NCBI RefSeq assembly: GCF_051622035.1
Contig: NC_135355.1
Location: 30,444,986 to 30,508,985, forward strand
DNA length: 64,000 nucleotides
Direction of reading: 5' to 3'
Source: Arctopsyche grandis
Taxonomy: Eukaryota > Arthropoda > Insecta > Trichoptera > Hydropsychidae
Position numbers and translations under genes: made by a program. This document shows, piece by piece, positions 38,131 to 50,001 of this stretch. The notes beneath the pieces are model-generated. The model worked only from the letters and a program-made list of their open reading frames with translations. It did not search any database and was not told the origin of the DNA. Every line of letters begins with the position of its first letter. The first letter of the stretch is position 1.

Positions 38131-40216
38131 AAAAATTCGGGTGTGACCAACCCATGACTTTATCTATGTATGTATTTGATGAATATAAGAAGGTTACAAA
38201 CCAAATTCGATATTGAACTAATGACTATGATAGCGATACAAATTGAGCGCAAATGTATGGAAACTTGCACAAAACAAAAGATCTACTTCCGGTTATCAGA
38301 TTTTGTTCAAATTTTTTTTATTACTAAAAATCACTATCAGTATTATACTCATTAAATATCAAGAAAATAAAAATAATTTTAAAAGTCAAAATAAAATATT
38401 GAAATATTGTTTTAAAAAAAAATACTTCTTCCGGTTTACAAATTCTGACCAAAACCCTACCAGCTCTAAGTTAGTACATAAAGGATAGAAATATAAATTT
38501 TCAGCTTAATACGTTCAGGGGTGCGGACAGAGTAGTGGGCACAACATTTTTGACTTTTCTACGAGGAAAAAAATCCCACTTCCGGTTCATTAAATTAAGT
38601 ATTTTTTTATTATTTTTACTTAAAATTACTATTTTTATTATACACATTAAATATCAAGAAGCTTAAAACAATTTAAAAGGTCAAAATAAAATAATGAAAA
38701 AATAATGAAATATTGTTTTTAAAAAAAATACTACTTCCGGCTTACGAATTCTGACCAAAACCCTACCAGCTCTAAGTTAGTACACAAAGGATAGAAATAT
38801 AAATTTTCAGCTTAATACGTTCAGGGGTGCGGACAGAGTAGTGGGCACAACATTTTTGACCTTTCCACGAGGAAAAAAATCCCACTTCCGGTTCATTAAA
38901 TTAAGTAATTTTTTTTTTATTTTTACTTAAAATCACTATTTTTATTATACACATTAAATATCAAGAAGCTTAAAACAATTTAAAAGGTCAAAATAAAATA
39001 ATGAAAAAATAATGAAATATTGTTTTTAAAAAAAATACTACTTCCGGTTTACGAATTCTGACCAAAACCCTACCAGATCTAAGTTAGTACATAAAGGATA
39101 GAAATATAAATTTTCAGCTTAATACGTTCAGGGGTGCGGACAGAGTAGTGGGCACAACATTTTTGACTTTTCTACGAGGAAAAAAATCCCACTTCCGGTT
39201 CATTAAATTAAGTATTTTTTTATTATTTTTACTTAAAATTACTATTTTTATTATACACATTAAATATCAAGAAGCTTAAAACAATTTAAAAGGTCAAAAT
39301 AAAATAATGAAAAAATAATGAAATATTGTTTTTAAAAAAAATACTACTTCCGGTTTACGAATTCTGACCAAAACCCTACCAGATCTAAGTTAGTACATAA
39401 AGGATAGAAATATAAATTTTCAGCTTAATACGTTCAGGGGTGTGGACAGAGTAGTGGGCACAACATTTTCAACCTTTCTAAGTGAAAAAAATCCCACTTC
39501 CGGTTTATAAAATTTAATAATTTTTTTTCAGTTTCATCAAATTGCAACAAGAATTATACTTGAATTTTTTTGTGACGAACACACATGTTTAAGGGGTCGA
39601 AAAAAATAGTGGAAGAAAAATCGAACAAGAGTAAACTGCTACTTCCGGTTGACGGATGCTAACTAAATTTTATAATTAACTTGGTATTAAACTTAAACTT
39701 CTAGATATGAAATTTCAGTTCAATAAACCAAAAGGTTTCTGAAAAAAACATAAAAAACTTCGATTCTCTAGAGTAAAAGTACTGCTTCCGGTTCAGATAG
39801 AAATATTTAAAAAATATGAGGTTATAAAAATTATTATTTGTATTATATTTAAAAAAAAATCAGTCCGATTCAATTAGTGGTTTGGGAGATAATTGAATTC
39901 AAAAACTTAAAAAAAGAGGACACCTATAAGGCGAGGTACCATTTCCGGTCAACTTAAAAATTTGAAAAAAATTTACGTCGTGTCGATAAGAATTTCAGTA
40001 ACCGATACTAAGTTTCAGTTCGATAGGACTAACGGTGTTAAAAATATCCCCAAAATACACACCCACACAGACACACACACACACACACACATTTTTTCTA
40101 GATCATGAAAACGTGATCAGTGATCGATTCTGAGTTCGAATCAGTCAAAATCTCGAGTTCGAATTTTCGCATGATCACAAAACTTCATCTATTGTTACTA
40201 CGTACATAGATAAAGT
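38131..40216 (+). repeat. Copy 4 of the 'ACTTTATCTATG' repeat family, four internal units
   Basis: This is the most complete copy, from AAAAATTCGGGTGTGACC and ACTTTATCTATGTATG on the left to TACGTACATAGATAAAGT on the right. Four tandem units of about 310 bases run from about 38280 to 39500. The common tail holds a CA microsatellite at about 40059-40091. It directly follows copy 3 in the same orientation. Confidence 0.7.
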
Positions 40217-40559
40217 AAAAAACGTTCGGCGAACCTTTAACAATGCAATGAACAATACGCAGCACCCTATGGGTCCGTTTTTTTCAAGACGTCACCTTGG
40301 TTTTCCGGCCTTTACTAATAATCAACCTTGCCGATGATTTGGGTACCGATGTAGATTCGAAGTATGTCCCAAATGATATGAAAATTTGTTAAATTTATGT
40401 TGGCTTTTTTATTTCTTAAATGTTATTTTTTGTTATACTTTTTATTTATTGTATTTTTTACATTAACATATAAAGTCATTAATTAATGAATTATGATTTT
40501 TTTATTTTATGCCTACATTTATACCATGGTAAACGCATTATTTCGCACATTACGACCGC

Positions 40560-40722
40560 GCGCACGACAATTATTACCACAAAAATCGCGAATGCAGAAT
40601 ATCTGGCACTCAAGTTCTCGTTATTACAATATTTCACATATGATTGATTGATAGAGTTTTTGGGTGCCAGATGTTTCGTGATCAAGATTTTAGTGACGTG
40701 CGCGAGATCGTTTTTTGTGGTA
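40560..40722 (-). repeat. Short interspersed repeat (copy 2 of 3)
   Basis: It matches 19558-19742 and 57950-58123, including the blocks read on the plus strand as GCGAATGCAGAATATCTGGC and GACGTGCGCGAGATCG. It is more diverged than the other two. The class is unknown. Confidence 0.5.
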
Positions 40723-40970
40723 ATGATATAAAACTGAACAATATTTACTGCTGGCTAAACGATGTTTCTGCCGGTATTCAATTTACACGCATTTCTTTCC
40801 AATACATATACAAGTTATTAATAGATAAGACTTCGTGAACTAAAAGATCTGTACAATTTCAGTGCATTTTTTTTTACAAAACACATTGAAGATGAAAACT
40901 ATAACGAGCGAGGATATGTAAATATAAAGATTGCAAATTAAATTCAAAACATATATGTAATAACATTTAA

Positions 40971-41921
40971 GGTTTGTTCATACCTATCCAGCACGACCCG
41001 TATCCTGCAGGATGCAAGTGCGGATAGTATTCTTTGGTACATTCTGTATGGACGCGCATGAATGCGTTGTAGGCGGGGTAGGAAGTGTTGACCGTATCCC
41101 AGCCTAATGAAACACTGTTGTGCTTGTTTTAAGTTGTTTTATTGTTTGCCTAAATATTGTACAAGTGTATTAGAATATTTGGGGAAGTTTTCTTGAAGCG
41201 GCTATTGGCTGTTGACTTGGTGTCGTGCGAGCCGCTGGATCTGCAATGTGTCGTTGCTCTGGATCCGGCTATGTTCAGATGTCTCTGGATATGGCAGTGT
41301 GTTGCTGGCTCGGCGTTCGGCTATGTTCAGCAGGTCTCTGGATACGGTAGAGTGTTGCTGGCTCGGCATTCGGCTATGTTGCAAGCGTTCTTCCATTGTA
41401 GGGTAGTGTAGTGGTAGCTGTTCAGATGCTGGATGTCGACTGGAGTTGTTTGGGGTGGACCTCCTTTTATATTGTTTTTGGGCATCACGTGACTCGTCGC
41501 AGATGGTGTTTATGCGTGTGCGAGGAATGTGTTTTTGTCGATTAGGGTGGACGTTTCTCGAACGTTTGGCGACGTTCCACTCGATTTATTTTTTCTGGCT
41601 GCAGGTGTTCTTCGACTGGTGTCGTTCCGCTCGACTTGTAGGGGTGGAACATGCTAGAATGTTTGGCGCCGTTCCACTCGATTTAGTTTAATGGCTGCAG
41701 GTGTTCTTCGACTTCGGGTGACGTCAATGGTTAAGCGTGGGAAATGTATACTGCGTCGCAGTAGATGTTTCGATGACGATGACGATGACGAGATTCCTAC
41801 AGCGTAAATGCGCATGCGCGAATGGAGTATGAATACGACCATATAATGTACCAAAGAATACTATCCGCACTTGCATGACACCTGCAGGATACGGGTCGTG
41901 CTGGATAGGTATGAACAGACC
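40971..41921. mobile_element. TTAA-family palindromic element C, split by a solo LTR
   Basis: The left arm GGTTTGTTCATACCTATCC and the reversed right arm GGTCTGTTCATACCTATCC bound the element. TTAA precedes it (40967-40970) and TTTATTA follows. Removing the solo LTR at 41068-41802 leaves about 215 bases, the same size and sequence family as element B. Confidence 0.75.
41068..41802 (+). mobile_element. Solo LTR of the LARD-like family, 735 bp
   Basis: It begins TGTAGGCGGGG and ends ATTCCTACA like the LTRs at 12994-14041 and 16587-17634, with clear but diverged similarity inside. An exact GCGT is repeated on both sides (41064-41067 and 41803-41806). It is a fossil left by LTR-LTR recombination and is clearly older than the 4.6-kb copy. 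It has only one copy of the start motif. Confidence 0.85.
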
Positions 41922-42198
41922 TTTATTAGTAATAAAGGCGTTTTTATATGTCTTAACAACGTTTTTAATTTTATTTTAAATATGTAGGTTTTTGAGCTCT
42001 TTTCCCTATTATGCTGTAGATTAACATTAGAATAATATAATACTATGATTACTAACCGAATTAAATTGAATTGTAAAATAGAAAATGATCAGTAGATCAG
42101 TGGCTATTAAAATAGATATAAGATGTATTGTGAACATAATTTCGTAATAATAAAAAGCATTTAAAAATCAAAAAATTTTATACATATGTATTGAGTGT

Positions 42199-42674
42199 TG
42201 TAACGCGACGTTTTCCCATCGTCCCATAGGGCAACACTCGCCCTTTATTTCGAGTGGCCACCCAGGGAAAAGCTATATAGGCGCACGCGCATGTGGCGCG
42301 CGCCCTCTTACACGCGAACTCCCGTCGAAGAAAGATCTCTCCTGTGCACGTCTCCAGGGGGAGACGGGGCCCAGAGATCCACCGCCATCTTGCTGAAGAA
42401 CCGCCGCGAGGTCGAGTGCAGCATCACTCCTTCCCCTGAGTTCCAGCCCAACTTCCCCTGCATTCCTCACGCTGTTTCCGGAGAAACCTCAGCCGTGAGA
42501 CCGACGAGGAATCTGTTATCACCAAAGACGACTTGCAGTCAGGAACCTCCCCGACTATATACACATATATAACAATCCCAAGGTTAGTCCACGTTTCCAC
42601 CTAACTTGACTCTTGGAAGAATAACGACGTATCACGCCCTCTGCATAAAGACGCGCGTAATACCGTTCATTACA
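42199..42674 (+). mobile_element. Solo LTR, family 1 (copy 2)
   Basis: It runs from TGTAACGCGACG to TTCATTACA, 476 bases, with GTGT on both sides as a 4-bp target duplication. It is highly similar to 12068-12528 and has the same CTATATAGG box. No internal region remains. Confidence 0.7.
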
Positions 42675-43302
42675 GTGTTGATTTGTAAGTGAAAGTCAGT
42701 TCTGAACGTATTGAGTCGATGAAGAATCGAATCATTTTATTATGGTGATGCATCAATCAGTGGGTTTTCATACCATTGCGAACAGAACTGATTTATTGAA
42801 ATATTTTTCATGACTCGTCTTGAAATTTTTATTAATCAACAACTGCTGCTATGATTAAGTATTGATTGTATAATTAAGTTGGTACACTGCTCTATGGTCA
42901 TTTGGCGGTGCGTGTTCCTCGTCATTGTTGTTATCAGTCTCATTTGAACTGTCACTCTTCAGCTGTAAGAAACTCTTTCAATTTCTACATTATATGCTTA
43001 GTTGTTTGAACGGTTGCGTGGATGCTTGAATGCGTTTGGTTCGAAGTAGTTTGATGCAGCAAGGAGCAATGTCATTGCAAAGTTAATGTCACATCTCGTT
43101 GTTACATTCAGTGAGGAAATTGTCAAGACCGTTTCGTACTAATTTGATAATTCATATTGCGAGAATACCTTTTTATTTATTGTACATAAGAAGACAGTGA
43201 AAATCGGCGGCGAAATGTAATTACATTGCACAATATAATCTAGTATTGTTTTTTTAGATCGTATTGCATTGTATTAAATTGATGATTTTGTTTTAGAGTG
43301 TG

Positions 43303-43317
43303 ATGTCTGCTTGTTGA
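43303..43317 (+). promoter_or_regulatory. Four-codon upstream ORF just before the PSMG3-like start
   Basis: ATG TCT GCT TGT TGA ends five bases before the PSMG3-like ATG at 43323. A TTTTAG acceptor-like site ends at 43296, so this stretch is probably in the mature 5' leader. If so, most ribosomes that translate it could not restart at 43323 so soon. Confidence 0.45.
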
Positions 43318-43322
43318 GAGCT

Positions 43323-43712
43323 ATGGAAGCTGCTGTCGCTCCACACGGCCATCGGTCGCGCAGTCATCTTTTGAACCACATCGGAGCTGAAATCGACGAC
43401 GTACCTACCGAATTCGTTTGGGTTAAATTCACCAATTGCTTATTTTTAGCCGTCACCCAGTATAAGAAGGTGGGATCGCTCGTCGTCGTCGAGAAAGACG
43501 ATTTTGTATCGTCACCTGCAGGGAGTACCACTTCGTACGACGTCAACATCTTACTGGGCAGTTCGGACGTAGAAACCCAACTGGCCGCCAGATATCTCGC
43601 TGGAAATTTAAAAATAGACAAAACTCTGTATTTGTTTTGCAACTTGAGACACTACAATATTGAACAATTGAAAGCCGTCAAAGACGTGTTTCTAGACGTG
43701 CTCGATCTGTAA
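43323..43712 (+). CDS. PSMG3: Proteasome assembly chaperone 3-like protein
   Basis: A single open exon of 129 residues. The family member PSMG3 (PAC3) pairs with PAC4 and guides assembly of the 20S proteasome alpha ring in the cytosol. The match to animal PSMG3 is in its central and final blocks: FLAVTQYKKVGSLVVVE corresponds to human LVVVTQFGKMGTLVSLE, then NILLGSSD to VLLGQDE, and EQLKAVKDVF to EGLKALREVI, at the expected length. The start ATG at 43323 has G at -3 and G at +4, a fair but not best context. Upstream TTG codons are not starts. The stop codon is six bases before the GPN2 ATG, and no other ATG occurs in any frame between the two starts. An upstream noncoding exon is likely. Confidence 0.8.
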   Translation: MEAAVAPHGHRSRSHLLNHIGAEIDDVPTEFVWVKFTNCLFLAVTQYKKVGSLVVVEKDDFVSSPAGSTTSYDVNILLGSSDVETQLAARYLAGNLKIDKTLYLFCNLRHYNIEQLKAVKDVFLDVLDL

Positions 43713-43718
43713 TTCAAA

Positions 43719-44618
43719 ATGGCTCTCGAGACGTTTAAAAACATCAAAGCGGCCAAGGGTCTCTTTGGCCAACTCGTCATTGGTCCACCAGGCTCAGGCA
43801 AAACGACCTACTGCTGGAAAATGGCTGAACATTTAACAAAATGCAATAGAAAAGTTGTAACTGTAAACTTGGACCCGGCTAATGACACTTTGCCGTACGT
43901 CCCTGATATTGATATAAAGAATTTGATCATACTAGAAGACGTCATGTCGGAAATGTCGCTCGGACCGAATGCCAGTTTGATGTATTGCATTGAATATTTG
44001 GAAAAGAATTTCGATTGGCTTTTGGATAGCATCAGAAGCAAAGGCGACAAGTGCTACTTCCTCTTCGACGTACCGGGACAGGTCGAACTGTACAGTCATC
44101 ACGAGAGTCTCAGCCGTTTATTTTCACTGTTACAAAAGAAGGCCGAAATACAAATTTGCACAGTAAATTTGATCGATTCGCATCATTGTTCCGACGCTGG
44201 GAAGTTCATCTCGTCACTTATGCTGTCCCTGAGCGCAATGCTACGTATAGGCCTACCGCACGTCAATATTCTAACTAAAGTAGATCTGCTGAAGAAGCAT
44301 GCTGAAAAGTTGCAATTCGGTTTGGATTTCTACACGGATGTGCTGGATCTGAATTACCTGTTGGACACTTTGGACAGCGATGCATTCACGTCAAAGTATA
44401 AGAAGTTGAATGCAGCTATGACTTCCATCATTGAAGATTATAGTCTGGTTTCTTTCACGCTGCTGGACGTTTTCAACGAAGATAGTTTGATGAAGGTTAG
44501 GAATGTCGCCGATCGAGCCAACGGCTTTGGGTTTGGCGTTGACGAGAAAAGAAGTATTAATTCGATGTTCGCATGTGCAATGGGCATGCAAGGAGACTCT
44601 TCAAATTATGAATTTTGA
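43719..44618 (+). CDS. GPN2: GPN-loop GTPase 2, intronless
   Basis: It has 299 residues in one exon. GPN GTPases act in assembly and nuclear import of RNA polymerases. The P-loop GPPGSGKTT is at residues 22-30, the family's Gly-Pro-Asn insertion (LGPNASL) at 81-87, the switch motif DVPGQVE at 117-123 and the base-binding TKVD at 186-189. The block VNLIDSHHCSDAGKFISSLM and the end AMGMQGD favour GPN2 over GPN1 or GPN3. The start context CAAAATGG fits the insect initiation consensus very well. AATAAA near 44626 is the likely polyadenylation signal. The gene follows the PSMG3-like frame by only six bases and probably shares its transcript. Confidence 0.95.
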   Translation: MALETFKNIKAAKGLFGQLVIGPPGSGKTTYCWKMAEHLTKCNRKVVTVNLDPANDTLPYVPDIDIKNLIILEDVMSEMSLGPNASLMYCIEYLEKNFDWLLDSIRSKGDKCYFLFDVPGQVELYSHHESLSRLFSLLQKKAEIQICTVNLIDSHHCSDAGKFISSLMLSLSAMLRIGLPHVNILTKVDLLKKHAEKLQFGLDFYTDVLDLNYLLDTLDSDAFTSKYKKLNAAMTSIIEDYSLVSFTLLDVFNEDSLMKVRNVADRANGFGFGVDEKRSINSMFACAMGMQGDSSNYEF

Positions 44619-44766
44619 TTTCTTTAAATAAATGGATTTCTGGATTTATTATTGTCTTTATTCACATATATCCTATCCCATGAGTTGTATTTTGAAAATA
44701 CTTGAAAGAATTGCTTGGATAATTAATAACCAAGGTTTTCATTTCAATATATTAAAAAATAATAGA

Positions 44767-45440
44767 CATGTTCGGTAGTAAAGAAGAAGAAATAAAGAAA
44801 CGTAAGAAATTAGGATGGAGTGCATTTGGACGAATGAATGCCGTTTTTAAAATCAAAATACCACTTCGACCATTGTGTTTTACCATTGCTGACTTATGGC
44901 TGTGAAACTGGGACATAAAACGCTAAGACCATACCATGCAACTTTGTCAGCCGACTAGTTGCACGACCAGAAAAAATGTAAGCAAATGTGAGCGACAAAA
45001 AAGTTGACAGGTGTGGCATGCCCCATCTAACTGCATACAATGGTCTGGTCGACCTCAACCAAGTCGCACGGTGTGGCCCGGCTCTTAAGTTGTTACACAA
45101 AATCCAATGAACTCAAAGAGGCATGGAACGTTGTATGCTTGGCACAACTAGGAAAGACAGGAAATTAAATATGTGGGTGAGAAGTATGACAAAGGTAGTG
45201 GATAGAGTTAATAGATTGAAATGGCAATGGGCAGGCCACGTGGCTAGAATGAACGAAAGGTGGGCAGAAGAAGTGCTAGAATGGTACCCTGGAGAATGCA
45301 AAAGGGTTAAAGGAAGATGGGTTGACGAAATTAGGAAAATGTGTGAGTGAAATGGATGAGTTGCGCAAAACGAGTAGAAGCGTGTTGGAGAGGCCTTTAT
45401 CCAACAGTGGATGGTGAGCGGTTGATGCTGACATACATTA
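44767..45440 (+). mobile_element. RTE-like LINE fragment (reverse transcriptase C-terminus), interrupted
   Basis: The plus strand reads LGWSAFGRMNAVFKIKIPL from about 44812. After an interruption at about 44922-45091 it continues as MERCMLGTTRKDRKLN, then KLKW-type residues (RLKWQWAGHVARMNERWAEE) and VLEWYPGECK, to about 45350. This is the standard end of RTE-type reverse transcriptases in insects. Stops and the inserted element break the frame. The copy lacks its 5' part and ends near GGTGAGCGGTTGATGCTGA. Confidence 0.8.
44922..45091. mobile_element. Small MITE inserted in the LINE fragment
   Basis: The left end TAAGACCATACCATGCAACTT and the reversed right end TAAGAGCCGGGCCACACCGTGC are related inverted repeats, and LINE protein sequence resumes on both sides. 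The motif GGTGTGGCATGCCCCAT is shared with the element at 29600-30010. Confidence 0.55.
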
Positions 45441-45919
45441 AGTGATTACAACCGATTGGATAAAATTTACTTTCGGTTGACTGAAAGTCATGTGAAACCA
45501 ACAATATTTATAATTTTGAATCGTGTCGTCGGGAACTGTTGGGAGCACCCCGGCCATCGTCATCATCCAGCGCTCAGTCCATTCATGCTTTGTCTAGTTA
45601 ATTAGTATGAATTATTCTTGTTGGATATTGAATATCAATAATATATTTGAAACAGAAAAAAGTATATAGCAATAAGTCTTCCAACAGACGTTGCTGATAA
45701 AATTAATTAAACTTTTTAATATAATACCACATTTAAATACCTTATTTGTTAATTCACTTGCGTATTGTGTCATATTTTTTAATGTAGAAATATTTGCAAA
45801 AAATCGAATCCACATAAATATTTACGATGTATTACTAATGTATCTAATGCAAGATTTTTGTCCATTATTTGATAAGGTAAAATAAACTAAGCATATGTTA
45901 ACTTGCAGAATTGCTAAAT

Positions 45920-46162
45920 ATGGCTGTCAGCGCTTTAGAAGAATTGGAAAACCTAAAGAAGCAAGAATCCGAGGTTGATAAACAGTTGTTGAACTTAGAC
46001 GATGCTCACATTGAACGGCATCAACTCGCACTAATCCACGAGTATAATGATTTGAAGGATGCGGCTCAGGCCGTGATGGGTCTGCTGGCTGACATTGGTG
46101 CCACTACCGTCACGGAGATTCACAAGAAATTTGGGATAGAACCCAAGGATGGTGGGAATTGA
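45920..46162 (+). CDS. SWI5 homologue, homologous-recombination accessory protein
   Basis: The 80-residue frame starts at ATG 45920. SWI5 with SFR1/MEI5 stimulates Rad51 strand exchange. The sequence is a short coiled coil (LEELENLKKQESEVDKQL) followed by the diagnostic SWI5 end, HEYNDLKDAAQAVMGLLADI and TTVTEIHKKFGIE, which parallels human LHEYNEIKDAGQMLLGRLA and TTKELYPEFGL. A splice acceptor (TTGCAG) ends 12 bases before the ATG, so an upstream exon, coding or not, may exist; the family often has a longer, poorly conserved N-terminus. AATAAA at 46427-46432 is the likely end signal. Confidence 0.85.
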   Translation: MAVSALEELENLKKQESEVDKQLLNLDDAHIERHQLALIHEYNDLKDAAQAVMGLLADIGATTVTEIHKKFGIEPKDGGN

Positions 46163-49100
46163 ATATCAAATACGTTTCAAACTCCTTTATTTATTGAAGA
46201 CAAGTACAACTCTTACAATTTACAATTCTTTCAAAAGTCGGCTCTAAAATCCACCATCGACATCCATTGCAACAGTTAATACAATGAGAGTAAATTGTGT
46301 GACATTTTATTTAACATTTTTTCTATTTACGTTCAGATTTTAGATTTTTTAGTAATAATAATAATGTAATGTTTTGTAAAGCCATTAAGTTTTTTATTTA
46401 CCTTATGGTTTTTTAAAAGCTACTTCAATAAACATTTTTTATTTGCTGTTTACATGACAATCTAATTTATTTGGAATATTATACTTTGACATATAGCAAC
46501 AAAACTATTTATCAGAAATGTTCAAACTTTTCAATAATATGAGCATCTGATATTTTCACTAAAGCTAGTTAATTATTTTAATATTGAATTGTATATATTT
46601 AAACTGAAACTCAAAAATTTCTCATGCTGTGTTGATCTAGTAAATTCTTAATGAAAATGAACAACACAAATAACAACGGCAAACTTAGCCGAACATCATT
46701 ATAATATAGTGTTGCGAGGGGGGGGGGGGGGGGAGGACTGAACAACTAGCATGATGCAGAAACAAGATTAATAAAAGAAAAAGTTCTCAACTATTTTAAA
46801 TGTAATTATAAAACAAGAATTAAAAAGAACGAAAAACAAGAAAGTTCTACCAATAAAACGAAAAAGGGAATATATGAAATTCCCGGGTTTCTACTACAGT
46901 ATATGATTAAACGAAAACCCCAATATCTATATAAGTGTAAACACATATTTTTATTATTTTATTATTCAAACAGTTTTTTTTTAATATCTTGAAATATTGA
47001 ATATATCAATAGAAATCTAATATTACTATAATATTTGTGTTATAAGCAAGCAACGATAATTAAGATTAAGACTTTTTTTCAAAATGGGAGAGGCACATTA
47101 AGCCATTGTCGATGCCCCTTTTAATCTGGGTATACAATTTTTGCGTTACACAAGTGTATATACGTATTCGTACGATTCAGTCGTACAAACAATTTTATTG
47201 TTATTGTGAATGATCCCCTAGCCGAGGAAATATCGACGAGAAATTTCGCCGTTGCGTACATGACACTTTCAATTAAACTTTAGCGAGTCACAGATTTTAC
47301 ATTTTTTAATTTAATTTTAAAAACGTTTGAAAAATATGTTTCGACTCCGCATGTTTCTAAATGAAATAAACTTGATTGTGTGTGTGTGTGTGTGTGTGTA
47401 TTTAGCCATGTTGTTTAAACAGTTATTTGCCGTGAATACGCATGAAATTTTACTCGTTCATATCATCTAGTAAATTGTTTCTTACAAGAGTTTCATTGTC
47501 AAATTGTTTTTCTTCTGTTGTTTTGTTTTTAATACTTTCATTAAAGCGCCGTATGTTTGGCGGGTAGCATTGTTATGTATTTGCATTTCTACGTTTATAT
47601 TTTTTGTTGTAATACAGTATCAATAAACTCACTTCATTCCGTTGTTACATCTTACTTAGCCTGTTTTTTAAAGTTTTAAGGCAGTGTATAGGTATTATTA
47701 TAAACATCATATAAAACACCGTCCATGCTCAAAAACTGCAAAAAAATCAGAACGCACACTCTCACGCATACAACTCTCTAACTCTCTAACTCTCTCTCTC
47801 TCTCTGTCAGTGTATTTGTCCTGCAACAATTTGTAGATAAGACACATTATCACTTTTACGATGATGGTCACCAGACCACATAATATATGGCTGCTATGCA
47901 GTCGTAGTTTATTGATACACATTAAATGCATCCGTATCCATATTAATAGTATCATAAATCCGTAATCAGTAAAATTCATACTTAATTTAAGTATAACAAT
48001 ATATAACAAATATATAAAAATACAATGTTACCACACTTCCAACTTACGAAATGAAACATCCTCACCACCATCATAATCATCTTACTCTTTTTTATACCAC
48101 AAATAATACTTATTTACCACCTAACAAAATAGCACCTATATGAAACGACTACTTATATAAAATAAACCGGACAGTTTCACTGGGGGGTTAGGACGCATGG
48201 TAACTTTTTGTCAAGGTCTATTCTTTTGCTTTTTAAATATCGATTTAGATCTAGTGATCCCGGACACGACGGTGTCAACTCTCATCTCCCGTATAGCAGT
48301 TTCATCAACGCCAAATCGAAACTGCGTCTAAAAGGCACAATAAATATATATATATACATACATATGTAAACATAAATCAGAATTTTCAAACAAATCGACA
48401 TAAATGTAATACTTTTCAAGCAATTGACGTCCAACTTCATCAAGTCAATAAAATACTTGTTCTGTGATATGGAAAAATTTATCGCTAACCATTTTTAGAA
48501 CATATAGAAAAATTCTTGTAATTAGTCAATTCTTTTATAACGCAGTAGATTGATTGGATATTTATTTTTTCCCTGTCTTACATTTCATATGTTTTTTTTG
48601 TTGTTGAACCAATCTATTGTGTTATAAAATTGACCATACATATGTAAATATGCATAAAATTTTCATGTTCTCCGAAAGTTGGATTTCACTTGTTTGAAAC
48701 ATTCAATATAATACAGCACTCCTCATGTTATGTGCCGTCAACTATCAAACTACCGGGTTTCGGTGAGTTTTTTTCACATCAGATGCCATCAAAACTTACC
48801 AAGAAAAACCGGTTATCACATAAACGTCGAAAATTTCTTTGGTGTCTTCGCTCGAAAACATGAGAAGCGCTGCAATGTACATGATGTTGAAAAGCATAAA
48901 CCAAAAGTATACGTGGCAACGTAAAATAAGTATTTTTTAAACGTATGCACACTTATAAAGCGATTATACTTTAAATTATCGTTATAAAATATATTTACAC
49001 TTCGTACTTGCAAATCCTAATATCACTTTTCAATACCGACGTATCCGGGATTCTTCCGATTGGTTTAGTTCAAACATACGATCATTCAAATTTATGAAAG

Positions 49101-49856
49101 GAAAAAAAAGAAGAATTTGTGACTAAATAATACAAGAAAAAGTATCGCTCGAAAGCTTACACATGTTGTTTATAAAAAGTTATACAAACTAATTTAAACG
49201 AGATAAATGAATTTATAAGCACTTAATGAACATAATAATACACAAAATGCTTAAAAAAAAAACTAAAATCTAAACCTCAGATCGAAGAAAATAAATATAA
49301 TACATACGAATATAATAAATATTTAACTAATATATATAATTTAAGGAAATCTTAAACATGACATTGCACTCGTTTATTTTTTAATATTTATATATTATAT
49401 ATATATGAAATGATTTCAAATGTGTGAACTAAACCTTTAAAAATAAAGTTTTGGTATATGCATTATACGCGTGCGCGAAAATGCATGTAAGGATCTATGC
49501 ACACGCGCAAGTACACGCTTAAATAAATTCTTTTTAATAGTTATATATCTTATTATACTCTAATAGTAGAAATATAATATTTTTATACATATATATTAAA
49601 TATATATCACTTTCCGTCACAGCTTGACAGCGTCCCTAACGTCTGATAAACAATTATTTAACTTTTATCTTCAGTTAGGGAACGGCTAACAGTGGTCAAA
49701 TTCGGGTTAAATGCGTCTTAGATTTTTAGGGTTATAAGATACGGTGTAAAGTTGTATCAAACATATGTTACAAATCAGTTATTATTTTTCAGTCTATAAT
49801 GTATATCATAATATAGAGGAAGCCTTATTTATAAAATATATATATACATATATTTG

Positions 49857-49938
<82 letters not shown>

Positions 49939-49942
49939 TTTG

Positions 49943-50001
<59 letters not shown>

